From NCBI RefSeq assembly GCF_900115595.1, contig NZ_FOXA01000003.1, forward strand, positions 224,468-288,467: a stretch of 64,000 bases of DNA, in the 5' to 3' direction. The notes under the pieces are model-generated. The model was given only the letters and a program-made list of their open reading frames with translations. It did not search any database and was not told where the DNA came from. This DNA is from Tranquillimonas alkanivorans (GTDB lineage Bacteria; Pseudomonadota; Alphaproteobacteria; Rhodobacterales; Rhodobacteraceae). Both the position numbers and the translations under genes were made by a program. Within the stretch, counting starts at the first letter, position 1; each line of letters opens with the position of its first letter. Positions 18,981 to 28,273 of this stretch are shown here, piece by piece.

Positions 18981-19014
18981 GATCCTCGCCTTCTGCCTGC
19001 CTTGCCGTAGCCTA

Positions 19015-19872
19015 TCATTTTTCCAGCACGCCTTCGCGCCCGAGCCTGTCGCGCAGGACCTCGATTTCGATATCCAGATCCGACCGGTCGTCGAGCAGCA
19101 TCCGCTGCGTGCGCGCCGCGAAGCCTTCCTCGAGATCGTCGAGAAGCGAAAGGTAATCCGCCCGCGCCTGCGCGTCCCCGGAGCGGGCATAGAGGTCCGC
19201 GAACTTCGTCGTCGCGTCCCGTGCCCCCAGAAGATAGACGCCGAGGTAGCGGCGCGCCGAGGGCAGATCGCGCGGATCCTGCTCGACCGAGCGGCACATC
19301 TCGCGCGCGGTGGTCTGAAACCGCGCCACCCGTTCGGCCAGCCGGCGGTCGTGCAATTGCCCGATGGCCTGTGACATGGCGGACAGGTGGCTCTCGGCCT
19401 CGTCCACCACGCGGGCGACGCGGTCGGACTGCATGCGGTCGATGCCCTCGGCGCGCTTGTCCGACAGCGGGTCCGGCCCGAAGGCCATGACGTGCAGCCC
19501 CGCGCCCAGGATGGCGAAGATGATCGCGTCCAGCGCCGTCCCGTCGCCGAAGCCCGCCAGCGCCAGCGCGCCGCCGGTCAGGGCGCTGCCGAACAGCTTG
19601 CGCGGAATGGCAGGGCGCTTGGCAACGCTGCGCGCCTCGTACGCCTCCTGCGCGTGCAGGCCCTCGCGCGTCAGCCACGCCGCCGCGATCAGCAGCCCCC
19701 CGGCCGCCAGGTGCAGCGCCAGGCCCGCCGGGTCCTGCCAGAACGCCGACAGGATCAGCGGGGCCGAGGACAAGAACAGCAGGTTCACGCGCCCGCCCGC
19801 GCGGGTCCGTCGCCGTCGCGGCATGCGGGAGGAGGGCGCGCGCGGCACGCCCGTGTGGTCGGGCCGGGCCAT
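19015..19872 (-). CDS. XpaC-like (5-bromo-4-chloroindolyl phosphate hydrolysis family) protein
   Basis: The 285-residue protein has an Arg-rich N-terminus, three to four hydrophobic helices within residues 28-135, and a long charged helical C-terminal half (MQSDRVARVVDEAESHLSAM to the end). This matches the XpaC/PF10112 family that is commonly paired with TelA. Despite its name, hydrolase activity has not been established for the family. It is coupled to the 66-residue membrane protein upstream (1-bp gap) and to telA downstream. Confidence 0.82.
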   Translation of the reverse strand: MARPDHTGVPRAPSSRMPRRRRTRAGGRVNLLFLSSAPLILSAFWQDPAGLALHLAAGGLLIAAAWLTREGLHAQEAYEARSVAKRPAIPRKLFGSALTGGALALAGFGDGTALDAIIFAILGAGLHVMAFGPDPLSDKRAEGIDRMQSDRVARVVDEAESHLSAMSQAIGQLHDRRLAERVARFQTTAREMCRSVEQDPRDLPSARRYLGVYLLGARDATTKFADLYARSGDAQARADYLSLLDDLEEGFAARTQRMLLDDRSDLDIEIEVLRDRLGREGVLEK

Positions 19873-19873
19873 C

Positions 19874-20074
19874 TCAGCCGCTCCCGCCGAAGACCGAAAC
19901 GTATAGGATCAGCGCCATGAGCAGCGCGAACGACAGTTTCTGCACGCTCTCCCCCTGAGTGGGCGCATCGTCGGCACCGGCGTCACCGCGCACGGCCCGC
20001 CACCCTGCCGCCACCAGCGCCAGAAGCGCGATGAGGCCGGACAGAACGAGGACGGCGAGAACGAGACGAGCCAT
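19874..20074 (-). CDS. Small two-helix membrane protein in the TelA operon
   Basis: This 66-residue protein has an N-terminal helix (MARLVLAVLVLSGLIALLAL), a short hydrophilic loop rich in Asp/Gly, and a C-terminal helix (LSFALLMALILYVSVFGG). A weak AAAGG lies before the ATG. Its position, one base before the XpaC-like gene and 65 bp after terC, argues that it is real and belongs to the same transcript. I do not recognise a family. Confidence 0.65.
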   Translation of the reverse strand: MARLVLAVLVLSGLIALLALVAAGWRAVRGDAGADDAPTQGESVQKLSFALLMALILYVSVFGGSG

Positions 20075-20139
20075 GACACCTTTTGCCGGATGCGGGTTGA
20101 CGTGCGCTCAACCTAGGAACTGCCGCGCCCGGTTGCCAG

Positions 20140-20964
20140 CTAGGACCGGCGAATTCGCTCGGCCCGGCGCTCAGCAGCGAGCCTCCGACTATAGCGCGAC
20201 TGGATGATCTCGACCGCGAACAGCACGATGACCGAGAAGTAGAACGTGGTCTTCGACATCGGGATCAGGTCATAGCCGAAGACGCGGATCTGCAGGCTCT
20301 CGTCGTGCATCGCGTGCGCCGCGGCCGGCCCGGCCTCGCCCAGAAGCACGACACCCACGATCAGCAGGATGAACATGCCCAGCACCTCGTACATCCGGTT
20401 CTTCTCGAGAAACAGCGTGACCGTCTCGGCAAGAAACAGCATGACCACGCCCGAGGCGATGATGGCGATGGCCAGCACCACGAAGACGTCGGTGATCGCC
20501 AGCGCCGACAGCACCGAATCGAACGAGAAGATCAGGTTCATCGTAACGATCAGCGCGATCACGCCCCACGCCGACTTGCCCGACTTGTTGTCCACGTCGG
20601 CGTCCAGATGCTCGACCGACAGCATGTGGGCGATCTCCTTCACCGCCGTGTACATGATGAAGATGCCGCCGATGATGAAGACGCAGGTGGCGAAGTTCAC
20701 GCCGCCCTCGATCACGCCGGTCCAGTCGAGCACGAAGAACGGCTCGGACAGCGCCTCGATCAGCTCGACCATCACGAACAGCAGCACGACCCGCAGGATC
20801 ACGGCGATGATGATGCCCCAGAAGCGCACCGCCTTCTGCTGCGCGACCGGGGCGCGCTGGCTTTCGATCGAGATGTATAGAAGGTTGTCGAAGCCCAGCA
20901 CCGCCTGCAGGAAGAGCAGCATCAGCAGGTTGCCCGCGTTCTCCAGCGTCAGAAGGTCCGTCAT
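20140..20964 (-). CDS. TerC-family integral membrane protein
   Basis: The 274-residue protein has about seven to eight membrane helices and the TerC hallmark acidic residues in the membrane: LGFDNLLYISIES near residue 23 and NLIFSFDSVLSALAITD in the second half. TerC proteins are linked to tellurite resistance and, in some bacteria, to metal (Mn) export at the time of secretion. It heads a same-strand group with the 66-residue protein, XpaC-like, TelA and DUF2927 genes. Substrate is uncertain. Confidence 0.9.
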   Translation of the reverse strand: MTDLLTLENAGNLLMLLFLQAVLGFDNLLYISIESQRAPVAQQKAVRFWGIIIAVILRVVLLFVMVELIEALSEPFFVLDWTGVIEGGVNFATCVFIIGGIFIMYTAVKEIAHMLSVEHLDADVDNKSGKSAWGVIALIVTMNLIFSFDSVLSALAITDVFVVLAIAIIASGVVMLFLAETVTLFLEKNRMYEVLGMFILLIVGVVLLGEAGPAAAHAMHDESLQIRVFGYDLIPMSKTTFYFSVIVLFAVEIIQSRYSRRLAAERRAERIRRS

Positions 20965-21029
20965 CTCGCCGCTCTCCTTGCCCGGTCAATGGGTTGCATG
21001 ATGCAGAACCCCGGCCCGGCGGCAAGGTT

Positions 21030-21803
21030 TCAGCGGCGGCGGCGAACCTTGCGCTCGGGCTTCTGCGGCGTCTCCTTCAGGCCCAACTGGTCGCGCAGCA
21101 CGCGCGGCTTGACCTCCTCGACCGCCCCGGGCTTCAGATCACCCAGCCGGAACGGCCCGTAGCTCACGCGCAGCAGGCGGTTCACGGGCAGCTCGATCGC
21201 CTCCATCGCGCGCCGGATCTCGCGGTTCTTGCCCTCGCGGATGGCGACCGTGAGCCAGGCGTTCGCCCCCTGCTGCCGGTCGAGCGTGACCGTCATCGGC
21301 TGGAACCGCTCCCCCTCGAGCGTCAGGCCCCGGCGCAGAGGCTCGAAATCGGCATCCTTCGGCGCACCCTTCACCCGCACGCGGTACTTGCGCAGCCAGC
21401 CGGTCGCCGGCAGTTCCAGCTTGCGCTTGATGCCGCCGTCGTTGGTCAGCAGCAAAAGGCCCTCGGAGTTGATGTCGAGCCGCCCGACGCTCATCACCCG
21501 CGGCATCCCCTCGGGCAGCTTGTCGAAGACCGTCTCGCGCCCCTTCTCGTCGCGCGCGGTCGTGACCAGGCCTGCGGGCTTGTGATAAAGCCACAGCCGC
21601 GGCGCCTCGGCCTCGCCGACCTCCTTGCCGTCGACGGTGATGCGGTCCTTCTCCGTCACGTTCAGCGCGGGGGAGGCAATGGTCTTGCCGTTCACCGAAA
21701 CGCGTCCGGCCTCGATCATGCGTTCGGCCTCGCGCCGGCTGGCGACGCCGGCGCGGGCGAGAACCTTGGCGATACGCTCGCCGGGAGGAGGGGTCTGGCT
21801 CAT
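21030..21803 (-). CDS. rluB: 23S rRNA pseudouridine synthase, RluB-type
   Basis: The 257-residue enzyme isomerises a uridine of 23S rRNA (position 2605 in E. coli for RluB). An S4 RNA-binding domain (RIAKVLARAGVASRREAERMI) precedes the RsuA/RluB catalytic domain with GRLDINSEGLLLLTNDG (catalytic Asp) and REGKNREIRRAM. The C-terminus is basic, ending RKVRRRR. The start is at 21803; an alternative in-frame ATG lies at 21815. The gene diverges from tadA across a stretch holding repeat element copy 2. Confidence 0.92.
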   Translation of the reverse strand: MSQTPPPGERIAKVLARAGVASRREAERMIEAGRVSVNGKTIASPALNVTEKDRITVDGKEVGEAEAPRLWLYHKPAGLVTTARDEKGRETVFDKLPEGMPRVMSVGRLDINSEGLLLLTNDGGIKRKLELPATGWLRKYRVRVKGAPKDADFEPLRRGLTLEGERFQPMTVTLDRQQGANAWLTVAIREGKNREIRRAMEAIELPVNRLLRVSYGPFRLGDLKPGAVEEVKPRVLRDQLGLKETPQKPERKVRRRR

Positions 21804-21848
21804 GCCGCGACCCATACCGCGCGTGCTCGCCCGGGAACAGCGGCAATG

Positions 21849-21876
21849 GGGCTTCCTCTTGCTGAAAATACTCACG
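21849..21876 (-). repeat. Dispersed GAGTATTTTC element, copy 2
   Basis: On the minus strand GTGAGTATTTTCAGCAAGAG GAAGCC parallels the copy at 11546-11575. It lies between divergent rluB and tadA. Confidence 0.6.
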
Positions 21877-21937
21877 GCCCGCCCTCCGCGGCCCACGCGC
21901 CCCTTGAGCAGGCGCGCGCCACGGGGCAATCAGGGCC

Positions 21938-22387
21938 ATGATCTTCCGCAGCCACATGCACCTCGCGCTAGACGAGGCCCGCGCCGCCGCCGCCCGTGGC
22001 GAGGTGCCGGTGGGCGCGGTGGTGGTCTCGCCTGCGGGCGAGGTGCTGGCGCGGGCGGGCAACCGCACGCGCGAGCTCAACGATCCCACCGCGCACGCCG
22101 AGATGCTGGCGATCCGCACCGCCTGCGCGCGGACGGGAAGCGAGCGGCTGACGGGCTGCGACCTTTACGTGACGCTCGAGCCTTGCCCGGCCTGCGCTGC
22201 GGTGATCTCGGCGGCGCGGATCGCGCGGCTCTATTACGGGGCGGCGGATCCGAAATCTGGCGGGGTGGCGCAGGGGCCGCGAATCTTCAGCCACCCGCAG
22301 GCGCACCACGTGCCCGAGGTCTACGACGGCATCGCGTCCGATGACGCCGCGGACCTGCTGAAGGATTTCTTCGCGGCCCGCCGCTGA
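21938..22387 (+). CDS. tadA: tRNA-specific adenosine-34 deaminase
   Basis: TadA converts A34 of tRNA-Arg(ACG) to inosine and is normally essential. The 149-residue protein has the cytidine-deaminase-fold zinc motifs HAE (with the catalytic Glu, DPTAHAEMLAI) and PCPAC (VTLEPCPACAAVI), plus the conserved GAADPKSGG segment. It is monocistronic, followed by two small hairpins before the next gene. Confidence 0.96.
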   Translation: MIFRSHMHLALDEARAAAARGEVPVGAVVVSPAGEVLARAGNRTRELNDPTAHAEMLAIRTACARTGSERLTGCDLYVTLEPCPACAAVISAARIARLYYGAADPKSGGVAQGPRIFSHPQAHHVPEVYDGIASDDAADLLKDFFAARR

Positions 22388-22413
22388 GGCCAGGACCTTC
22401 CTGCAAGGTCTTG

Positions 22414-22438
22414 GCAACTTTCTTCAGAAGAAAGTTGC
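22414..22438. repeat. Perfect palindrome after tadA
   Basis: GCAACTTTCTT-CAG-AAGAAAGTTGC, an 11-bp perfect stem with a 3-base loop, is preceded by a 6-bp hairpin at about 22394-22410. It lies in the gap after tadA. It could terminate transcription or be a REP-type repeat. Confidence 0.7.
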
Positions 22439-22490
22439 GCCGGGCCGGAGGCGCTGGAAGCCCGCGTCAAACGGGGCTAAGCCGTTCGCC

Positions 22491-23576
22491 ATGATCAGAT
22501 TCTCCCGCCCGGCGTTCGACCGCCGGAACGTGCTCGCTACCGTGCTGCTGCTTTCGCTGGGCGCGCTGGGCGGCGGGCTCGCCGACATTTCGGGGCTGCC
22601 GCTGCCCTACATGCTGGGCAGCCTGTCCACGAGCGCATTGCTCGTCGCCTTCGCTCCCGGCGCGCTTCCGGCCGATTACCGCTTTCCGCCCTACCTGCGC
22701 TTCGCCTTCATCGCCGCCATTGGCACGCTGATCGGGGCGCAGGTCGACCCCGCCTTCGTCTCGCGCATCCCGCAGATGGTGCCGAGCCTCGCGGGCGTGG
22801 TGCTCTTCGTCGGGGCCGCGCACGGCGCGAACTACGCCATCTTCCGCCACTTCGGTGGCTACGACCGGGCCACGGCCTTCTATTGCGGCACGCCCGGCGG
22901 GCTGATGGAAAGCATTGCCCTGGGCGAAGAGGCGGGCGCGGACGTTCGTCTTCTGACGCTGCAGCATTTCCTGCGCATCATCCTCGTGGTCACGCTGGTC
23001 CCGACCGGCCTGTCGCTGTGGCATGGCGAGGCCGTGGGCAGCGCGGGCGGCATGTCGCTGTCGCATGCGGATGCCGGTTTCGGCTCGGTGCCGCTGTTCC
23101 TGGCGATCTGCGCGGGCGGGCTGCTGCTGGGGCGCGGGCTGAAGATCCCGGCCGGACAGCTCACGGGACCGCTGGTCGTTGCCGCCGTCGTCGTGGGCAG
23201 CGGGCTCGCGACGCTCGACGTGCCGGGCCCGGTGCTCGAGGTGGCGCAGGTGGTCATCGGGGCGAGCCTCGGTGCGCGCTTCGCGGGCGTCACGCGCCGG
23301 CTGCTGTCGCGGGCGCTGGGCCTCGCGCTGGCGACGGTGGGGGCGATGCTGGCCATCGGCGGCATGCTGGCGCTGATCCTGTGGGCGGCGACCGGCGAGA
23401 ACATGGAGGTGCTGTTCATCAGCTACGCGCCCGGCGGCGTGACCGAGATGGGCCTGATCGCGCTGTCGCTGGCGGTGAACCCGGCCTTCGTGACCTTTCA
23501 CCACCTGGCCCGGATCGCGCTGACGGTGCTCGAGATGAGCGTCGTGGGCCGGCTGATGCGGCCGCGCGCGTCCTGA
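22491..23576 (+). CDS. AbrB-family duplicated membrane protein
   Basis: The 361-residue integral membrane protein has about ten helices in two homologous halves, as in the membrane AbrB duplication family (TIGR03082). Databases often label such proteins ammonia monooxygenase or AbrB regulator, and both names mislead. Conserved-looking stretches are LGGGLADISGLPLPYMLGSLSTSALLVA and the internal repeat copy GRGLKIPAGQLTGPLVVAAVVVGSG. Pro and Gly pairs at the two LPxPxxLG-like positions suggest a transporter pore. Substrate is unknown; no linked transport partners. Confidence 0.82.
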   Translation: MIRFSRPAFDRRNVLATVLLLSLGALGGGLADISGLPLPYMLGSLSTSALLVAFAPGALPADYRFPPYLRFAFIAAIGTLIGAQVDPAFVSRIPQMVPSLAGVVLFVGAAHGANYAIFRHFGGYDRATAFYCGTPGGLMESIALGEEAGADVRLLTLQHFLRIILVVTLVPTGLSLWHGEAVGSAGGMSLSHADAGFGSVPLFLAICAGGLLLGRGLKIPAGQLTGPLVVAAVVVGSGLATLDVPGPVLEVAQVVIGASLGARFAGVTRRLLSRALGLALATVGAMLAIGGMLALILWAATGENMEVLFISYAPGGVTEMGLIALSLAVNPAFVTFHHLARIALTVLEMSVVGRLMRPRAS

Positions 23577-23667
23577 GCCCGCGTCAGCGGCGGGTTGCGG
23601 CAAGCCCGGCCGGCTGGTATTCGCCCCGACGCCCGACGCTTTCCGTCGGGAAACGGGCGAGGCAGGC

Positions 23668-24750
<1,083 letters not shown>

Positions 24751-24757
24751 GGCCGTC

Positions 24758-25438
24758 TCAGCTGCCGCGCCCGCGTTCGAGATAGTCCATCAGCGTCTTT
24801 CCCCGCTCCTCGACGAACAGCTCGGGCAGGACCCTCAGCTCGCCGATGCGGTCGGCGCGCAGGACCCGGAAATCGGCGTCCGTCTCGCTCCAGGCCGTCA
24901 CCGTCCAGACCCGGCCCCAGTAGTCGAGCTTGAGGGGGCGGATCGTGCGCTGGCTGTCCGTCCCATCCGTGTCGGAATAGCTGACCCGCAGCTTCTGGCG
25001 GGCGCGGATGGCGGCACGGATCGCAGGCATGTGCCGGAAGCCGTGCGCGGCCTCGGCGAAGGGATAGACGGCCAGCCCCAGCTCACGCGGCATCGCCGAC
25101 CGATCCTCGGGCAGAACCGCGTCGATCTTGTCCGACAGGGCGTGCGCCGCCGCCGTCTGTTCGTCGTCGCCCGCCTCGGCCACGACCATCAGGCCGAGTT
25201 GCAGCGCCTCGAGCTCGGCGAGGGTCAGGTTCAGCGGGGGAAGGGTGATCGGCGCGGTCATGCGATAGCCCATCCCGCGCGAGCCCTGCACCGGCACGCC
25301 CGAGGCCATCAACGTCTCCATGTCCCGGTAGATCGTGCGCAGGCTCACGCCCAGCTTGCGCGCCATCTCGTGGGCGCGGTGCAGCCGCCCGTCGCGCAGG
25401 ATCTGGATCAATTCGTACAGGCGGTCGGTGCGGTGCAA
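24758..25438 (-). CDS. YafY-type HTH/WYL-domain transcriptional regulator
   Basis: The predicted 226-residue regulator starts at TTG (25438) with GGAG five bases upstream and an immediate HTH_11 helix-turn-helix (HRTDRLYELIQILRDGRLHRAHEMARKLGVSLRTIYRDMETL). A WYL ligand-sensing domain covers about 130-200 (KLRVSYSDTDGTDSQRTIRPLKLDYWGRVWTVTAW). An ATG at 25603 would add an unconserved leader and is less likely. The gene is convergent with the ABC ATPase (7-bp gap) and divergent from tatABC. Ligand and targets are unknown. Confidence 0.85.
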   Translation of the reverse strand: MHRTDRLYELIQILRDGRLHRAHEMARKLGVSLRTIYRDMETLMASGVPVQGSRGMGYRMTAPITLPPLNLTLAELEALQLGLMVVAEAGDDEQTAAAHALSDKIDAVLPEDRSAMPRELGLAVYPFAEAAHGFRHMPAIRAAIRARQKLRVSYSDTDGTDSQRTIRPLKLDYWGRVWTVTAWSETDADFRVLRADRIGELRVLPELFVEERGKTLMDYLERGRGS

Positions 25439-25672
25439 GTGGGCTCCAAGGCAGGGTGATTCGGCGCGCGCAGGATGGACGCCGGCGGGCGCTCCTGACA
25501 ATATCCTTGCAGCTGACAGGCTGGTGTCGCGGCAATTCTCACAACCTCGCAAAACCGGCGGGAAATCCACGCTTTGCCGCTTTCGCGGCGCCGTTTCATC
25601 CAATAGATACGGGGTTCATCGAATTGCGATGCGGACGCCGCGGACCGGCGCCCGAGACAAGGGAGACACCCC

Positions 25673-25957
25673 ATGCTCAACAATATCGGCCTGCCCGGCC
25701 TCCTGCTGATCGCCGTCGTCGTCCTGGTGCTGTTCGGACGCGGCAAGATCTCGTCGCTGATGGGCGAGGTCGGCAAGGGCATCACCGCGTTCAAGCGCGG
25801 CGTGAGCGAAGGCACCAAGGAAATCGAGGACAGCTCGGACAGCTCGCAAAACGCGCGCACCGCCTCGCTGCCCGAACACGGCGACGTGACGCCGCCGGCC
25901 CACGACGACGCCGTGAAGGCCGACGCGAAGGTGGACGCCGAGAAGCACAAGGCCTGA
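25673..25957 (+). CDS. tatA: Sec-independent translocase subunit TatA
   Basis: TatA oligomers form the channel for folded, twin-arginine substrates. The 94-residue protein has an N-terminal membrane helix (GLPGLLLIAVVVLVLFGRGKI) with the family FGRGKI hinge, an amphipathic helix (SLMGEVGKGITAFKRGVSEG), and an acidic, Lys-rich tail. It is first of the tatABC-DUF815 operon; the 234-bp gap upstream, shared with the divergent WYL regulator, should hold its promoter. Confidence 0.97.
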   Translation: MLNNIGLPGLLLIAVVVLVLFGRGKISSLMGEVGKGITAFKRGVSEGTKEIEDSSDSSQNARTASLPEHGDVTPPAHDDAVKADAKVDAEKHKA

Positions 25958-25979
25958 GCGCCGGAAAGGGGCCCGTCCC

Positions 25980-26477
25980 ATGTTGGACATCGGCTGGACC
26001 GAGCTTCTGGTCATCGGGGTCGTGGCGCTGATCGTGGTGGGACCCAAGGACCTGCCCGTGATGTTCCGCACGCTGGGCCGCTTCACCGCCAAGGTGAAGG
26101 GCATGGCGCGCGAATTCCAGCGCGCCATGGACGACGCCGCCGACCAGTCGGGGGTGAAGGACGTGGCCAAGGACCTCAAGTCCGCCACCTCGCCCCGGCA
26201 GATGGGGCTCGACAAGCTCAAGGACGCCGCGGACAAGTTCGACAAATGGGAACCCGGCCAGCCCGAGCGCACGGTCGGCCCCGAGACGGCGAAGCTGTCG
26301 GCCGAACGGGCCGAGGCGGCGCGCAAGATCCGCGAATCCACCGCGAAGGCGGCGACCGACCGGCAGGCTGCCGAGGCGGCCAAGGCCGAAGCGGCGAAGG
26401 CCGAGGCGGACGCCCCGCGCGAGATGCAGGCGTCTTCGGCCGCGCCCAAGGACAACCCGCCCAAGGGTGACGCATGA
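25980..26477 (+). CDS. tatB: Sec-independent translocase subunit TatB
   Basis: TatB forms the Tat receptor with TatC. The 165-residue protein has the TatB N-terminus MLDIGWTELLVIGVVALIVVGPKDLPVMFRTLGR with the Glu in the helix and GPKDLP hinge, then a long charged helical region very rich in Ala, Lys and Glu (AKAEAAKAEADAP). It overlaps tatC by four bases (ATGA), indicating coupled translation. Confidence 0.97.
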   Translation: MLDIGWTELLVIGVVALIVVGPKDLPVMFRTLGRFTAKVKGMAREFQRAMDDAADQSGVKDVAKDLKSATSPRQMGLDKLKDAADKFDKWEPGQPERTVGPETAKLSAERAEAARKIRESTAKAATDRQAAEAAKAEAAKAEADAPREMQASSAAPKDNPPKGDA

Positions 26478-27361
26478 GTCCCACAGACGAGATCGAAGAT
26501 AGCTCGGCCCCGCTGATTGAGCACCTGGCCGAGTTGCGCACGCGACTTATCCATTCGGTCGCGGCCTTCGTCGTGGGCATGGTGATCTGCTTCACGGTCG
26601 CCACGCCCATCTTCAACTTCCTGACCGCACCGCTGTGTTCCGAGCTTTCGGACCTGGGCCAGAACTGCGACCTGATCTTCATCAGCCCGCAGGAAGGCTT
26701 CTTCGTCGCCATCAAGATCTCGCTTCTGGGCGGGTTCATCCTGGCCTTCCCGTATATCGGGCTGCAGATGTGGCGCTTCGTTGCGCCGGGGCTCTACAAG
26801 TCCGAGAAGGGGGCGTTCCTGCCCTTCCTCGTGGCGTCGCCCTTCATGTTCCTGCTGGGCGCGTCCTTCGCCTTCTACGTCGTCACGCCGCTTGCCTATG
26901 ACTTCTTCCTCGGCTTCCAGCAATTCGGCAGCCAGGGCGAAGCCATTGTCGGCGAAGAGGTGCGGCAGGGGCTGTCGGTGGTCTTCCAGGGCTCGGCGCA
27001 GGAATACCTGAACCTCACCGTGAAGTTCATCGTGGCCTTCGGACTGTGCTTCCAGCTTCCGGTCCTGCTGACGCTGATGGGCAAGGCGGGGCTCGTGACC
27101 TCGCGCGGGCTGGGCAACGTGCGCAAATACGCGGTCGTGGCGATCCTTGTGCTCGCGGCGCTGGTGACCCCGCCGGACGTGATCACGCAGGTGATCCTGT
27201 TCGTGGTGGTCTACGGCCTGTACGAGATCTCGATCCAGCTGGTCCGCCGTGTCGAGCGCAAGAAGGTCGAGGAACTGCGCGCACAGGGCATCCTTGGCGA
27301 GGACGAGGACCTCTGGGGTGACATCGAGGAAGACGACGACGAGCCGGAGCCGCGCCCGTGA
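26474..27361 (+). CDS. tatC: Sec-independent translocase subunit TatC
   Basis: TatC is the six-helix membrane receptor for twin-arginine signal peptides. The 295-residue protein has the N-terminal PLIEHLAELRTRLIHS motif, the periplasmic/cytoplasmic loop PQEGFFVAIKISLLGGFILAFP, and FGLCFQLPVLLTLMGKAGLV. A C-terminal acidic tail (EDEDLWGDIEEDDDEPE) extends beyond the usual end. It overlaps tatB (ATGA) and the next gene (GTGA). Confidence 0.98.
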   Translation: MSPTDEIEDSSAPLIEHLAELRTRLIHSVAAFVVGMVICFTVATPIFNFLTAPLCSELSDLGQNCDLIFISPQEGFFVAIKISLLGGFILAFPYIGLQMWRFVAPGLYKSEKGAFLPFLVASPFMFLLGASFAFYVVTPLAYDFFLGFQQFGSQGEAIVGEEVRQGLSVVFQGSAQEYLNLTVKFIVAFGLCFQLPVLLTLMGKAGLVTSRGLGNVRKYAVVAILVLAALVTPPDVITQVILFVVVYGLYEISIQLVRRVERKKVEELRAQGILGEDEDLWGDIEEDDDEPEPRP

Positions 27362-28197
27362 AGACCGATCCCATGGAACGCATCGCGGCGGCGCTGGAGC
27401 GGATGGCTCCTGCGCCGCTGGCCGCGCCGGATTTCGACGTGGCGGACGCCTTCGTCTGGCACGTCTCGCCCGACCGGCTGGTGCCGGTCGAGCGGGTGAA
27501 CCGCGTCGACGTCTCGCTGCTGGTGGGTGTGAACCGGGCCCGTGACATCCTGCTGGAGAACACGCGCCAGTTCGCCCGCGGCCTGCCGGCCAACAACGCG
27601 CTGCTCTGGGGCGCGCGGGGCATGGGCAAGTCGAGCCTCGTGAAGTCGGTCCATGCCGCCGTGCTGGCCGAGGGGCTGGGGCTGAAGATCGTGGAGCTCC
27701 AACGCGAGGATCTGCCCTCGGTGGGCCGGCTGCTGACGCTGCTGCGGCAGTCCCGCCAGCGCTTCGTGCTGTTCTGCGACGACCTGTCCTTCAGCCACGA
27801 CGACCAGCACTACAAGTCGCTCAAGGCGGTGCTGGACGGGGGGATCGAGGGGCGGCCGGACAACGTGGTGTTTTACGCCACGTCGAACCGCCGCCACCTG
27901 ATGCCTCGCGACATGATCGAGAACGAGCGGTCCTCGTCCATCTCTCCGTCCGAGGCCACCGAGGAGAAGGTCTCGCTTTCGGACCGCTTCGGCCTGTGGC
28001 TCGGGTTCCACCCCTGCACGCAGGACGAGTACCTCGCGATGATCCGCGGCTACTGCGACGCCTACGGGGTCGAGGTCGACGAGGACACGCTGCGCGCCGA
28101 AGCCATCGAGTGGCAGGCCACCCGCGGCGCACGCTCGGGCCGCGTGGCATGGCAGTACTTCACCGATCTCGCGGGACGGCGCGGCGTCGCGATCTGA
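27358..28197 (+). CDS. DUF815-family AAA+ ATPase
   Basis: The 279-residue predicted ATPase has Walker A GARGMGKSS (about 84-92), Walker B FVLFCDDLSF (about 137), and a sensor-like FYATSNRRHLMPRD, typical of the DUF815 family. Start GTG at 27358 overlaps the tatC stop; an in-frame ATG at 27373 is the alternative. Its function is not established; linkage to tatC suggests but does not prove a role with protein export or membrane enzymes. Confidence 0.88.
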   Translation: MKTDPMERIAAALERMAPAPLAAPDFDVADAFVWHVSPDRLVPVERVNRVDVSLLVGVNRARDILLENTRQFARGLPANNALLWGARGMGKSSLVKSVHAAVLAEGLGLKIVELQREDLPSVGRLLTLLRQSRQRFVLFCDDLSFSHDDQHYKSLKAVLDGGIEGRPDNVVFYATSNRRHLMPRDMIENERSSSISPSEATEEKVSLSDRFGLWLGFHPCTQDEYLAMIRGYCDAYGVEVDEDTLRAEAIEWQATRGARSGRVAWQYFTDLAGRRGVAI

Positions 28198-28233
28198 GCG
28201 GCCGCGCTTCTGGTTCTCCGGGTGCGAAGCCCA

Positions 28234-28262
28234 AGCGCGCGATTTTTCGGTGAAGAATCGCG
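28234..28262. repeat. Palindrome between convergent DUF815 and NlpD-like genes
   Basis: GCGCGATTTTTC-GGT-GAAGAATCGCGC pairs over 12 positions with one G-T wobble. Sitting between convergent genes, it is a plausible bidirectional terminator and shares the TTTTC..GAA layout of other palindromes in the window. Confidence 0.55.
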
Positions 28263-28273
28263 CTCAACGCCCG

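Noticed and set aside
24758..25603. 281-residue version of the WYL regulator from the ATG at 25603
   Set aside because: The leader lacks conservation features and a ribosome site, while a TTG at 25438 has GGAG upstream and begins the HTH directly.
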